From: Piliocolobus tephrosceles
Taxonomy: Eukaryota; Chordata; Mammalia; Primates; Cercopithecidae
NCBI RefSeq assembly: GCF_002776525.5
Contig: NC_045447.1
Location: 23,376,172 to 23,440,171 of the forward strand
Direction of reading: 5' to 3'
DNA: 64,000 bases
Part shown: piece after piece, positions 22,406 to 34,454 of the stretch
How the letters are laid out: every line of letters starts with the position of its first letter
Position numbering within the stretch: position 1 is the first letter of the stretch
Notes under the pieces: model-generated
What the model saw: the letters and a program-made list of their open reading frames with translations, nothing else
What the model was told of the DNA's origin: nothing
Databases searched by the model: none
Program-made: the position numbers and the translations under genes

Positions 22406-22840
22406 AAAGAAAGGCACAATCCCCTTGTATTCTTGATGGAGAAGTGTCTTACTTGTTGAACTTTTTGTAGAAGTAGAAGACAGGCCACAAGACAATTGGA
22501 AGGATTACACTCCAGACTTTTGCTTTTCTTATCTGGTCTGGTTCAAAGCATTTTCTGAATAAAGAAACATTTTATTGTGTGAGGCATTTTGGAATTCAAA
22601 ATTGGGATTAAAGCCATAAAACTACCAGATGTTTTGGAGCAAAATCTCTAAACATGCTAGAGAATGTACTGTGATGCCCGCCACTTGAACACACTTGAGA
22701 CACAGACTTGGAGGAGGAGCCTCATTTTTCTAGTTTCTACCAGTGGTCATATTCAGGGTAGTGCTAAAATGGGAGTAGGGGGAACGCTTTAAAGCTTATG
22801 GCATTTGTGCATTTTTTCTTGCCTTTATAATTTGACACTA
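22406..22840. other. Unclassified spacer
   Basis: No gene or named repeat seen between two MIR copies. Confidence 0.5.
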
Positions 22841-22844
22841 TCCC

Positions 22845-22995
22845 TGAAACATAGAAGATATTGTCTTCATTTTACAGGTGAGGAAACTGAGGCTTAGAGG
22901 AATCTAATGACTTACCCAAGGTAACACAGCAAGAAAAGCTTCGTGGCTGGGGTTCTGATTCTGGATTTACACACTCCTCATTCCACCATACTTTA
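22845..22995 (-). repeat. MIR SINE
   Basis: Strong complement MIR core: 'cattttacaggtgaggaaac', 'tgaggcttagaggaatctaa', 'acttacccaaggtaacacag', then 'ggttctgattctgg'. Confidence 0.85.
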
Positions 22996-23184
22996 TAATG
23001 AAATCACACTGTAGAGGTAGATTTAATTCCTGTTAATGGACCAGAAATTGTACGAAGTGTCATCTACAGGGTAGGATGCTGAGGACAGAAATCATTAATG
23101 GCTCCAAGTAGCTCACAGTCAAGTAGGTGAAAGGGGGAAAAAGGCCTCAGCACAGTACCTACATTACAACTACCATTCTGAACT

Positions 23185-23511
23185 CAGTTGTCCCTCCTTA
23201 TGTGTAGGGAATTGGTTAAACAACCTTGAGAGTATACCAAAATCCACGTATGCTCAAGTCTGTGTTATAAAATGGCATACTATTTGCATATAATGTACTC
23301 ACTTCTTCTGTATACATTAAATCATTTCTTGACTACTTATAATACTAATACATTGTAAATGCTTTGTAAATAGGTGTTTAACTCTATTGTTTAGAGAATA
23401 AAGACCAATAATGAGTCTGTACATGTTCAGTAGAGATGCAATTATTTTTTACTATTTTCAACCTATAATTGAATCTATGGATATGGAACCCATGGATACA
23501 GACAGCCAACT
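23185..23511 (-). mobile_element. MER2 DNA transposon (Tigger-related), nearly complete
   Basis: It starts 'cagttgtccctccttatgtg' and ends 'ggatacagacagccaact'; the two ends are imperfect inverted repeats. Inside are 'ccaaaatccacgtatgctca', 'aaaatggcatactatttgca' and 'tacattgtaaatgctttgta'. About 327 bases, near the expected size of MER2. No transposase is encoded. Confidence 0.85.
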
Positions 23512-23854
23512 TTCCTTACAATTTTAATACTTTATACCTGACCCTTTACCATCTGCTCTATGTAGTTAGGCATGTACTCTGTACTATCTAGCGTGCCAAC
23601 TAGAAACAAGGTTCTGACTATTAGTAATTAATACAATACAGAAATGTACTAGCTGTTTTATTTAGAATGCTGATAATTGACAATTCCAGGGCTGGTTCTG
23701 TGGCTCAATGATGCCATCAAGGACCTAGGTTTTTATCTATGTGCTTTTTATCTCATGGTTATAGAACAGCTGCTCCAGCACCAGACCTCACATACTCGTG
23801 TCCTAAAGCAAGGCAAAAAGAGTTCTGTAAAATGGTTCTCTTTTTATCACAAAC
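23512..23854. other. Unclassified spacer
   Basis: Nothing recognised. A short plus-strand frame at 23677-23916 runs into the next MIR and has no motif. Confidence 0.5.
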
Positions 23855-24045
23855 TTACTTTGAGCCAAGCATTGTACTTCTCTTATTTAATTTTCATTGA
23901 AACAAAACAACTTTGAGAATATCATATTTTCTGCACCTTACAGGTAAGGGAACTAGAGGGGTCATTCAATTTGTCCCAGGTATGAGCTCAGAGTTCAAAC
24001 TCAGGTCCAAAATGTTCTGAGGGATAGTGCTTTAACCATCAAGAT
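23855..24045 (-). repeat. MIR SINE
   Basis: Complement MIR order: 'ctttgagccaagcattgtac', 'tctcttatttaattttcatt', 'accttacaggtaagggaact', 'ttcaaactcaggtccaaaat', 'gtgctttaaccatcaagatg'. Confidence 0.8.
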
Positions 24046-24164
24046 GCTATAAAACTTGCTTTGCTAAACATGATAACCCCATTAAGGTAAAATTCATACA
24101 TTAATCATATATTTGTAGGCTTATCATATAGTGGTTCAAACAGTTGTTAAAATTTATTTCCCTC

Positions 24165-24300
24165 CTTCATTTTACAGACAAGAACACTATAGCACAGAAG
24201 AAAATCTTTGAAAGTCATACCACTGTTTAGAATGGAGAGCCAGGTCCCAGACCTCAACTCACGTCTCCTGCTCTGCCTTTCTCCTTTTACCACCTTGCTT
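24165..24300 (-). repeat. MIR SINE fragment
   Basis: 'cttcattttacagacaagaa', 'gagccaggtcccagacctca' and 'ctgctctgcctttctcctt' follow MIR complement order. It stands close to the previous copy and in the same orientation. Confidence 0.65.
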
Positions 24301-24507
24301 TCATTCTATTTATGACTAGGATGGGATGGGCTTAAGATGAGTATATGCTTTATATGTTTCAGTGAGAAGGTGGGGAAAGGGAAGCAGAGAGGGGTATACT
24401 TTGCTGCCATATCTCAGGGAAGGCTCAAATACCAAGAATTTCCCTCCCTTTCCCATGAGAAACTGTCAGGAAAGAAACCACTTCAAGATGCTGCTATCTT
24501 CCTATGT

Positions 24508-24527
24508 GGGGGGAGGGGGTGGGAGGG
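24508..24527 (+). other. G-quadruplex motif with one-base loops
   Basis: Four G runs of 6, 5, 3 and 3 separated by single bases A, T and A. This is the most compact form of the quadruplex motif. It lies in purine-rich sequence (24500-24570) without a recognised gene or repeat. Confidence 0.85.
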
Positions 24528-24539
24528 AAGGAAAAAGAG

Positions 24540-25610
24540 TGAAAGAAAAGAAAGTAAAAGAGAGCCTAGAATGTCTTTCCATCTACATTACCAGAAAAAC
24601 CACTATTTTAACCATTGCTTACCTGCTTACATCAGATGAGAGACTTTTTAAAATCATTTTTTTCTTTTTCTTTTTTTTTTCATACCTTCACTTCCTGAGG
24701 TTTAAGACAGTGCTGGTGAACATAAGCAAATGAGGTGGAACAGTGTGCTTAGGTTTGCCCAGGCTGAGAGAATCATTCCTCTAATGTTCTTTCTATTCTT
24801 TTCTCATTTTTTTCTCATTCTTGGCTATGCTATTGTCACTTTCTCTGCATTGAAATCTTTCCAAGGCTCATGATTCCTTAAGTCTTATGTATGGTCCATA
24901 GAAAACAGACCCATGATTCCTTGTTTTGATAGCAATTTTCAATTAGCTTAGACTCTGGTGATCCTCTCCAAGGTCCTGTGATTTTTGTTGCCTCATTGAA
25001 GGTAACTGATGAATTTCGGTGGGGGATGGAGTAGAACCTAATAAAGAATTGTACCTCCATAATAGAAAACAAAAGCCAATAATATTTTTACGTACATTCT
25101 GAAAAATTGAAACTATAGAGAGAATGTAGCATGCATATTGAGGTCTTAAATCAGCCTAATTTGCCAGACAAATTAGATAATTAACAAAGGTCTTCTTAAA
25201 GGGTCATTAGCAAAGTAAGATTTGAACATGCAACAATTACAATACATGCTTTTCTCATAAAACAGCCAACATGATGACTAGTAATTAACCTCAGAACTGA
25301 CAGAGCATTATTCCTTCTGTTTCTTTCCTAAGCAAAATTGTGCCAAAATGTCAAGGAAATCCCAAGGGATCTGTTAATTTTCTCAGTGCAAATTAATTTT
25401 ATGTATTTATTATTTATACCATACATTTGACCAAACAAAATCTATTTGGCATCTCAATGGTAATAATGTCAGTATCTTGAAATCTTATTTCTCACAATCT
25501 ATAGTAAAATGATTTCAAGTCGTATCTCCTACTTACAGAGACAATATGTCTAGTTTTCTTTTCATAGAACAGGAGCTCTAGATAATATACTGTGTTTATT
25601 AAATGGAAAG
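24540..25610. other. Unclassified sequence, no gene
   Basis: No confident repeat. T-rich run at about 24655-24680. Frames at 24337-24639 and 24362-24733 overlap in different frames and have no motif. Confidence 0.5.
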
Positions 25611-25612
25611 TA

Positions 25613-25815
25613 ACTAGCATTTTTTGAGCACATATAAAGTGCTAGGTATGAAACTAGACAACATTTTCAGTTCATTTAATTCTTCCTACAACCTTATAAG
25701 GTAGGTTTTATTAATCCCATTTCATGGGTAAGAACCCTGAGGATTAGAGGAAAGTAAAATTATTGGAATAGGATCCATCTGGTTTGTAATCCTGTGCTTT
25801 CTTTTACACCACAGT
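25613..25815 (-). repeat. MIR SINE
   Basis: Complement MIR: 'agcattttttgagcacatat', 'aaagtgctaggtatgaaact', 'tttaattcttcctacaacct', 'tataaggtaggttttattaa', 'cccatttcatgggtaagaac', with 'tgtaatcctgtgctttcttt' at the end. Confidence 0.8.
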
Positions 25816-26914
25816 GCATATGCACACACACTTACAAACATGTATTATAAGCCCATTTATATTTTGCACTGAAATTCTTCGAATATGACTGTAAGGTAGA
25901 GCATGAAAAATGATCCATTTAGGTTGAGTCCTTCTAGAGTCACACATTCAGAAGCCAACAAATGCAAGGCATACCATTGTCATTTGTGATACTTTTCAAA
26001 TACCTAAGTGTATCTGTAAGAGATATAACCTGTGCTAGCTTGATGACACTCATTGCGTAGACTAGCCATGAACCTTTCCGAAGAATGTGGAGAAGGAATG
26101 GCAAACAAAATGTGGCTGCATCCTGTCCATCTTCTTAGGTTGCCTGGATGTTTCTTCCTCCAGGAATCGTTCCGACTGCAAACCGAGTGTTTCTTTTTCC
26201 CTGAATTCCCTTTTTTAGAGCAATGTTGCTACCACACTCATATACACACAGATTATCTGGAACATATGTCAAAATGCAGTGTCTGAGACCCTGCATTATC
26301 AAGCTTCCAGGCAATACTGGTGCTGCTAGTCCATAAGGTACTCATTGAATATAGCAAGAGTTTCGAGCACTCTCCACTTCTTGACTTATCTGATTTTTTT
26401 TTTTTTTTAATTTATAGGCCTTATTTCTCCGACCGAATTATTGCCATTTTCTTGGCAATCTGATTGCAGTTTTAAAAATTCATGTTCAAGAACCTCCCTG
26501 AACAATCTAAATGGACATTCAGTGACACTATCACATACACTTGTTTTAATTATCAGACTGGGATTTATCCTCTCTCTCCACACCCTTATCCCTGCCCACA
26601 CACATTATAGAGTAAGAGCGTAATTTTTTTTACAGCTGGAACCCACACATTAAAAGATTACGTGATACATAGTAGACAAATTCTTTTTTTCTTACTACCA
26701 ATTTCATTTTCTTTGTACTTAATGTAAGATTCTACCATAAACATGGTATGGTAACTGTAATAGTTTTCTGTGTTCTTTAAAGTTCATTATTTTTGTAGTT
26801 TATAGGAGAGCAGTTAGGCTGAATTGAGGGCTACTAACCAAAAATGCCATTTTAAATGAAAAGTTTTGTGTATGGATATGAGTGTCTGTGTAAGTATAAA
26901 ATATGCATAGTATA

Positions 26915-26934
26915 AAACATAAATAAATAAATAA

Positions 26935-26975
<41 letters not shown>
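26915..26975 (+). repeat. (AAAT)n then (TG)n microsatellite
   Basis: A short AAATA run (about 26918-26938) is followed by about 17 TG units (26942-26975). Confidence 0.95.
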
Positions 26976-26976
<1 letters not shown>

Positions 26977-27101
26977 CCACTTGGATTCCTATCCTATCTG
27001 TGCTGTTTTTTGAGATTCTTGATTAAAATTAAGTAAAGCACAATCTTTTTCCTGAGAAGAAAAATCCAGTATTGATTTTTCTTTATTGACCAATCATACA
27101 T

Positions 27102-27125
27102 TGCAGCATAAATATTTATGCTGCA
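27102..27125. repeat. 24-bp perfect palindrome
   Basis: The 12 bases TGCAGCATAAAT are followed at once by their exact reverse complement, with no spacer. It is AT-rich in the centre and GC-containing at both ends, so it is not a TA run. The next base pair outward does not match. It could form a short cruciform or bind a dimeric protein; neither is shown by the sequence. Confidence 0.95.
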
Positions 27126-27439
27126 TAATAAAAAAATAAGTTAAATACCACAGAGGAAAATGAAATGTAAATGGGAAAGGATTCCTCGTGGGTAATACAT
27201 CACTTTATAATCTTATGTTACTCTAAGAAGCACCTAACAGCTTTCTAGAATCAATGCTCAGATTACAAGACCTTCATCATCACAAACAGACATTTGCAAT
27301 TTGGTCTCCTGTCCTCTTGGGGCTTACTCGTGTCAGGTTTATTTGGCGATTTAGCAAGTGAAATACAATATATATGCAAAGCCCTTCTAAAGTGGCCAGG
27401 TGTTTAAATTGAACTCTTCTAATATTTTAGAGCATTTTT

Positions 27440-27620
27440 GTAGACTCCCCAAATGTCAGAGTTGAAAGGAGCCATAGAGATCATTATTCCATGGTTCTTA
27501 TTTTATGGTGAAGGGAAAGAAAGTACAGAGAGGAAAAGTGCTGGTCTGAGATCACACACAGCACGCTGTTAGTTGAGCAAGAATTGTATGTGGCTCCCAG
27601 TCTTTCAGTACAGTGTCTCT
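27440..27620 (-). repeat. MIR-related SINE, possible
   Basis: 'agagttgaaaggagccatag' with 'agatcattattcc' is the complement of the 3' wording of a MIR-type mammalian SINE, followed by 'gtacagagaggaaaagtgct', 'gatcacacacagcac' and 'tggctcccagtctttcagta'. The precise family is unsure. Confidence 0.55.
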
Positions 27621-28524
27621 CCTGAGCAAGTCTCTAATTTTGCAGAGCTGAGAGTGATGTGGAAAGGGCAGCAGGGATGCAGTATGAGTAGAGTGTGGAT
27701 AGCTCAGATAATAAAAGATGAATTTTCCTTAAATACTTAGCCAGGCAGGTTTAAAATTGCAAAGGACACAGTAAAACAATAAACAGCAGCTCTATTTTTT
27801 TCTGGAGTTGTTAATGACTTGGTTGGAATATACAGAGACAGCCATTTGGTTGGACATCAGTTTCTGTCTTATTGATCTCAGAAGGCTGATGAATGATACT
27901 GAAGGGTTTTGAGTGTCAGTCTCTAAAAGTCTTTAAGTGGTAGTCACAAAGATCTTTAAGAAAAAGTGGGTCCTCACTGCCACCATCTTTTTCATTACTT
28001 AGTCTTGTGAGGCCAGTAACTTCCATTTTTATAGACTCAGGCCCTTTTTGGTAATTCAAGAAGGTGGAAGATGGGATACCCCAGTGAATATTATCTACAG
28101 GAGTTAGAGATTCTAAATGTACAATGCACACGTGTTTGAATGTGAGCAATATTAGTAAATTAAAATTTATGTCATACAGTTAAAAATATACTACGCATTT
28201 ATCTTCTACATACTATTTATGGGAAAGAGAAAGAGAACGTAGGATTTCTGGCTTTTTTATTATCTTTTCAGTCTCCTCCCAATTATTATAGCAGGAAATA
28301 CATAACGTCTCCCTTCTTTGTCATCAACCTCCTTAAACATGCTTACTGAACAAGATTCTCAAATGGCAAATGGTTATGAAAATACACTTCAGTGAGATAA
28401 CTTCAGGGATCAGACATATATCTAAACTGGGTAGAGATTATAAATCCTGTATTCAAAACTGTTATGTTTGTCCTCAAAAAGAAGTCCTTTTTGGGTGAAA
28501 TATGTGTGTCTCTGTGTGTGCATG

Positions 28525-28577
<53 letters not shown>

Positions 28578-29835
28578 GCATGTATGTATTTTTAAAGAAA
28601 AGAGCAGAAGAAAGTAATAGCTGCTATCTTGCATCAAAAATGCAAATATTCATGGTAACTTGAGTATTCATACCAGGTCAGCAATCCAATGCAGTTTGAG
28701 AGTTAAAATAACTCCCTCAATAGCTCTAAAACCAGAGTCCGGATGACGAGAAGGATACCTGATGTTTGAATTGCCTTTGCAACTACATTTTTAGGGCATT
28801 CAAATTGCTGCTCTCTAACATTTACAGTTCTCTGCAGCCATAATATACCTCCATGGGATTTGAAAGGAGATCAAAGAAGCAGGAAAGATATTTCTATTCC
28901 CAAATTCTTACTAGGAAAAGATCGGTACATGTCAAATAGCTTTTAATGTCCACAAACCCAGTTCTGTATACACACAAGGTCATTTCCATTAGTAAAACCT
29001 ACACTTTTCTCACTGAAAATCTGTTCAACTCCAAAGAGGAAAGAAACTCTGCTGTGAATGTTAATAGTTATAGATGTTAGCCTTCAAAGGAACTTTCTCA
29101 ACATTTTAAGTCCCTTTCCCATTGGTTACAGAATATAAACTTGTCTTTTATTAAGAGAACTTGCTCTACATGAATTCCTACTTTTGCTTAAATAATTGAA
29201 GTAGGTGCAGGAAAAGTAGAATATTTTGAAGAAAGGATTTTTCACTTTGTAAACAAGCCTTGACAAATTTCAGAAAAGCATACCATATGCATAGCATATC
29301 TCTTCTCTAATATCCACAATGCACATATATTAAAATGCAACAGAAGCAAAAGTAAACAAATTAAAATGATTTTGTCTACAGAGGAGGGAGGAGACAAATA
29401 GAGGGTACAAATAAAATCTAGATTTCTCTGAATGTATCTCATTTTGTAAATTTTACTTTGGAGCCATGGTAAATATATTACATCATTCTAAAAAATAAAT
29501 CAAAAGAAACCTGGAAATATATAAAAATCGAAAGCAAAACATAATAAATGGATGTGTGTATTCAGTTGGTGACAAAGACACACATGGATAATTTATTTTA
29601 GTTGACTATAAGCACAATAAAGTGTAAATATATACCAAGAACAAAATAAAATGCAAGAAACTTCTTAACTTGCTTTCAGCAGTCATATTGATAGTGCTTG
29701 GGAACCAAAATTTTTCATCAGATAATTTAAAATCAAGATGTTAAGCAAACCCCAAATTACCTGATTTTGAATTAGAAATAGTATGACCTTGTGAAATATT
29801 TTATCTTAAAAATATACATATTTCCTAGTTCTGTC
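27621..29835. other. Unclassified sequence, no gene
   Basis: No gene and no named repeat apart from the TA microsatellite at 28530. The minus frames at 27916-28149 and 29242-29442 lack motifs. Confidence 0.45.
28530..28574. repeat. (TA)n microsatellite
   Basis: About 22 uninterrupted TA units, preceded by TG-rich sequence. Probably variable in length. Confidence 0.97.
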
Positions 29836-29839
29836 CAAA

Positions 29840-30511
29840 GAAAAGCATTAGAAACAACGTTTGACCAGTACTAACCAGTAGCAAGAAGTCCCTCTAAGTT
29901 CCAGGAGACTGCTTCAAGATGTCAGTTCCCACTAACGAGAACAAAGACACCTTGAAGAAATGATTAATTACTTCTGGATCTGGTGTCAGAAACTTATGAG
30001 ATGAGCCTGAGATATTGTATCATACCTAGAAAGCAACTCTATTAAGAAATGAGAATATGTCAAAAGGACTTAGGAGTTCCCCAAAAATATTCTCAGGAGT
30101 TGGCCAAAAAGTGGGAGAGTTTGGGCCACAAAAAAGACTAACTGAAATAGATTAAAACATACGCAATGTTTTATAATCCATGAGTTCATAAGGATACCTT
30201 TAAACAAAAATCACAAACTCACATTTTTCGCCTTTGTATGAGCCAATATATTCTGAAAACTTCTAAATAAGAAGTAAAAATGCAATTATTAATTCATCTT
30301 CTCCATAAGAACTGTATCTTATATATCCAAATATTTATGGAAGAAAATATTTCTTTATAGAACAATTGCCGCTATTAAACCTAGGGGTAATAATAGAATC
30401 TCAACATTTTGGCATCTCTCATGAAATAATAATAAATCTAGACAATGAACATTCATGGATTTTAAAACCTTAGGTGAAATGTCAATGAGGAACTTTCAAA
30501 AGTTTAATCAT
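29840..30511 (+). mobile_element. L1M 3' UTR-type sequence, left part
   Basis: 'tataatccatgagttcataa', 'ggatacctttaaacaaaaat' and 'cgcctttgtatgagccaata' are wording of old L1M 3' untranslated sequence. It is interrupted at 30512 by a younger L1 3' end and continues to 31690. Confidence 0.55.
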
Positions 30512-30825
30512 CATTTAGCTCCTACTTGTAAGTGAGAATATGCAGTATTTGGTGGAGAGTTCTGTATATTAGCTAAATGATAACAGCACATGGACACATA
30601 GAGGGGAACAACACACACTGAGGCGTATCAGAAGGTCAAAGGCGAGAGGAGGGAGAGGATCAGAAAAAATAACTGATGAGCACTAGGATTAATACCCGGA
30701 TGATGAAATAATCTGCAGAGCAAATCCCCGTAACACAAGTTTACCTGTGTAACAAACCTGCACAGGTACCTCTGAACTTAAAGTTAAAAGTCTGACAGTG
30801 TGGAAAGATTAAAAAAAAAAAAAAA
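30512..30825 (+). mobile_element. 5'-truncated L1P 3' end nested in L1M
   Basis: Starts 'catttagctcctacttgtaa', then 'gtgagaatatgcagtatttg', 'ctgatgagcactaggattaa' and 'gtttacctgtgtaacaaacc', and ends in an A run (30808-30826). This is the primate L1P 3' end. About 314 bases only. Confidence 0.85.
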
Positions 30826-30839
30826 GAGTAAGATAAATT

Positions 30840-31690
30840 AGTTAAGTCATGGATATGCCAAACACTAAGTTTGGAAACTTAAACAAGAAGCAAGAGACAA
30901 AAATTAATAATTCATAATAAATCTGATAAGGTCTAAAAATTGTTCAATCACATGGAAAACACTTGAATCAACTAATTAATCTTAACATCAGAAGAACAGA
31001 CACCATCATCAAACATGAATTATCTTCTGATATGATGGAATAGGAACCAATATGTTGCCTCCTATAAAGTATTCAAACCTTACCAGTTCACAGAAAATAC
31101 AAGACTAAAGTAAGATATTAAATAGAGATACAATATAAAAATTCAGAATGAGAAAAATTCTGCAAGACAAAATACCAAGTTTCTGCAACACACAAATTAC
31201 ATACAATCTCAGGTGCACAAACACATACTCACAAAGAGGGATAAGGAACCTGCACATTAAAATACATCGCAGAGACATATCATTCAGATTAATTGTTTTA
31301 GATCTTGTTTGCATCCTGCCTTAACACTATGTGAAAACTATATATTTTAGACAATCAGGGGAATCTGAATACTGGGCACATATTTAACAACATTAAGGGA
31401 TTTTTTTTGGTATGATCTTTGTATTGTGGCTTTATTTTTCTGAAATATTCTTAATTTTAGATCTGTATATTGAAATATTTATGTTTGAATGACCAAGTGG
31501 TGTCTACATTGGCTTCAAACTATTCCAGTAGTGTCTTGGGTAGAGGGGAGACAGGGGCAAGGAGACGGGGCGAATGAAACAAGATTAACAACATATTAAA
31601 ACTAGTTGAAGTTAAGTAGTCATTATACTAATTTCTCTCTGTGTGTATATGTTTGAATATTTCAATGATAAAAAGTTTTTAAAATGGTAA
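30840..31690 (+). mobile_element. L1M 3' UTR-type sequence, right part and 3' end
   Basis: 'tgatggaataggaaccaata', 'gtattgtggctttatttttc', 'gaatgaaacaagattaacaa' and the terminal 'tgtatatgtttgaatatttc' plus 'atgataaaaagttt' follow the order of an L1M 3' end. No frame is kept. Confidence 0.6.
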
Positions 31691-31744
31691 AATAGGGTTT
31701 AACACGTATTTCTTATAATGATAAACCACACTAAAGAATTAGTA

Positions 31745-32180
31745 CATTTTTATAGCAAGTAACAGAAACCCAACTTAAACTAGGTTAAGCAAAAGGGGGA
31801 AAAAAGGAAATGTATTTGATGTATTTGTTTAAATTACTGAAAGTTCCAGCGATGGAGCTGGCTCAGAAACTGAAGATTCAAATGTCAACTTGTTCCATTT
31901 CTTTTTCCTTTTAGCCCATCCCTGTCTCTCTGTATCCCCATCTTTCCTGTTTCCCTCATCCTCTCTCTCCTCTTGTTTCCACTTTTCTTTGTAACTCATT
32001 TCTCCTTACTGCAGCCAGCATTACTCTATGAGAAGAGGGAGAGAAATCCAATAATATACAATCCCAGTTTAGTATCCCTGGAAAAGACAGACACTCTTTC
32101 AGTGAAGGTCTTACTGGTTTCAAGAACAGAGTTGAATTGAGTTATTATAAACCCCAGTCATGGCTTAATCACCTCTAGTC
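31745..32180 (-). repeat. Ancient interspersed repeat, family not named
   Basis: 'agcaagtaacagaaacccaa' and 'cttaaactaggttaagcaaa' belong to a dispersed mammalian repeat that I know by wording but cannot name; 'agttccagcgatggagctgg' and the C/T-rich 31910-31990 stretch fit its continuation. The strand is a guess. Confidence 0.4.
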
Positions 32181-32409
32181 CACTTAAGGATCCTCTCTGG
32201 TTTACTTTATTCTAATTGTTGGCTCTTTCATCCCTAATTCTTATTATCATTTATTTTCCCTGACCCTTAGAGAAAATATTGCCTCATTTTTTTGTTATAA
32301 TATACTTTTCTATATAAGTACCTTTGTAAAATACATATTATGGTTTTGCATGCTTATATACTTGCAATAAATATCTCATCTGAAACTAATCTTTTGTGCC
32401 TTTAAAATA

Positions 32410-33000
32410 TTGTTTTATAAATAATTTTATTAGTGTGTATTTACATGCAGTAAGATGCACAGTTCTTAAGTGTACAGTTAAATGAGTTTGACAAATGTCT
32501 ATTCCCATGTAATGGACACCTTAGTCAAAACATAGAACATTTCCATCACCCTGGAAAATGTCCTTCTCTCCCTTTACAGTAAATCCCAAATTAGATGCAA
32601 CTACTGTTATGATTTATATTACCACAGATTAGTTTGCATGTTTAACTTCATAAACATGGAATCATATGGTACGTACTCCTTGATGTCTGGCATCTTTTAT
32701 TCCACTTAATGTTTGTGAGATTCATCCAACTGTTTGCCTATATCAGTAATTTTAAAATTACTATTTTGTCACTTATCAATATTCTGCAGTAAAAGTATAA
32801 CGCTATGTTTTAAGAAAGGTATTTGTGCATCTAGTTCCCTTCTTCTGACTACTTCATAGTATTGTGCAATATGCACCCTGTATATTTTAATCATCCAATC
32901 CCCTGGTCACAGACACTTAGGTAGTCTCTCGACCCCTACCAGCAGAAAATAGTGCTGCGGTAAACATCTTTGAATCCATTCCCTTTGGGATCTGTGTGAG
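32410..33000 (-). mobile_element. L1M fragment, antisense
   Basis: 'taagtgtacagttaaatgag', 'tttgacaaatgtctattccc', 'caaaacatagaacatttcca', 'tcaccctggaaaatgtcctt', 'aaacatggaatcatatggta' and 'gtgagattcatccaactgtt' are the well-known antisense L1M 3' region wording, continuing to the 'gtgctgcggtaaacatcttt' block. Confidence 0.75.
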
Positions 33001-33166
33001 AATTGTTTGGAGCCAATAAACATTCTCATTTCATTTTAAAAAATTGCTGTCTAGAATGCTCACATCAGTTTTCATTCTTCTTAGAAGCATTTCCAGGCAT
33101 TGTTTATCCATATAATGGCCATGCATGACAATACAATAATTTTAAAAATACTAACGAGTTTTCAAT

Positions 33167-33375
33167 ATTTAGAGCAGCACTGTACAATAGAAATTTCTGT
33201 GATGAAGGAAATATTCCATATCTTCATTGTCCAAAATGGTAGCTACTCACTACATGTGGTTACTGAACACTGGAAATGTGGCTAGTATCATTGAGACACT
33301 GAATTTTAAATTTAATTTTCATTAATTGGTCACCTGTGTTGAGTGGCTACCATATTGGACAGTGTTCATTTCCAG
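33167..33375 (+). mobile_element. hAT-type MITE (MER3/MER33-like) with 8-bp target duplication
   Basis: The element proper is 33175-33367, starting 'cagcactgtacaatagaaat' and ending 'ggctaccatattggacagtg'; the ends are imperfect inverted repeats. The flanks 'atttagag' (33167-33174) and 'atttccag' (33368-33375) agree at 6 of 8 bases, as expected for an old hAT target duplication. No transposase. The 61-codon frame at 33100-33285 is a shadow. Confidence 0.75.
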
Positions 33376-33389
33376 TCCATCAGGAGGAT

Positions 33390-33740
33390 GATTTTAGACT
33401 TAGATTCTGAGACTAGTGGGGAGTCACTGGAAAGAGTTTGAAGAGAATGGTATAATACAACTTGCACTTTAGATCATTCCAGCAGGGGTGGAGAATGAGT
33501 GAGTGGAGTGCGGTTAAACAGAAGTCAGAGAATATTAGCTGGAATGCTATTGTAGTGATCCTAGCTAGAGAAGATGGTGGCTTGTGTAAAAGCTGCAGGG
33601 CTTGAGAGAATAGACAGTCAAGAATTTAAGCGGAAACACTAATAGGGCTCACAGAGTGACTTCAATAGGGGATCAGAATGAAGAATCAACAATAAATTTG
33701 AAATTTCTAGCTTGAACACCAAGATATATGACTGTACATC
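33390..33740 (+). repeat. Ancient interspersed repeat, family not named
   Basis: 'ggggagtcactggaaagagt', 'tgcactttagatcattccag' and 'gagaagatggtggcttgtgt' follow the order of a dispersed mammalian repeat that I cannot name, possibly the same as at 14100. It is followed by an A run at 33751-33771. Confidence 0.45.
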
Positions 33741-33774
33741 ATCTCTGGTTAAAAAAAAAAAAAAAAAAAAATAG

Positions 33775-34450
33775 GTCCCAGCAAATTCACATGGAAAAAT
33801 CACTCGTCACCAGGGATGGTGATGCGAACTTAGTTGCAGTCCTTTGAGTCATGGAAAGATTGTGTCTGTGGTCAGATTTTCTCAGGCTCTGGAACCCTGT
33901 CTATCACTGCCCTTATTTCATCAAAGTTCACACTAAACGTCACCTTGATCTTTCACATACCATTTTTTGCTCAGTCATGTGATGACATCTTTTAGCACAA
34001 GAGGAATGAAGTGACCTGGGGAATCTTGCATGTATCTGGAAGCTGTGAGGTTGACACAGAAGGAAAAGTCTGGGAACTGATGTGCAACCATTGTTTAATG
34101 TTACAGGCAATTAGTGAGCAGGAACAGCTGCTATGGTTAAACTGTTAAAAATGCCAAAGTAAGTGAAACAGAGCATATGTGATAGGTTTTATCTCCAAAG
34201 TACTACTTTGAGGATTATATTGACATAATTTGCCTATCATATTTTCTCCCTTTGAAATGATTTGCATAACATTTCCTAGAAATATGCTCCATATGCGTTT
34301 TAGTAATTTGGTGGTAGAAGTGTAAACTCAAGCTCACTGAAGGAGAGCCAGCTAGAAGAAGAGCCATGAATCTCCAACTGGAGCCAGGGAATATCTCTCT
34401 TTATGGGGAAGGAGGCTCCACAGGGAAAGCGAGCTGGAAAATGGACAGTT
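33775..34450. other. Unclassified spacer
   Basis: Nothing recognised. The overlapping frames on opposite strands at 34300-34596 run into the next MIR and show no motif. Confidence 0.5.
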
Positions 34451-34454
34451 ACAT

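Larger units (their letters stand above)
25816..27430. other. Unclassified AT-rich sequence, no gene
   Basis: Apart from the microsatellite at 26915-26975 and the palindrome at 27102-27125 nothing is recognised. T run at 26394-26409. Confidence 0.5.
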
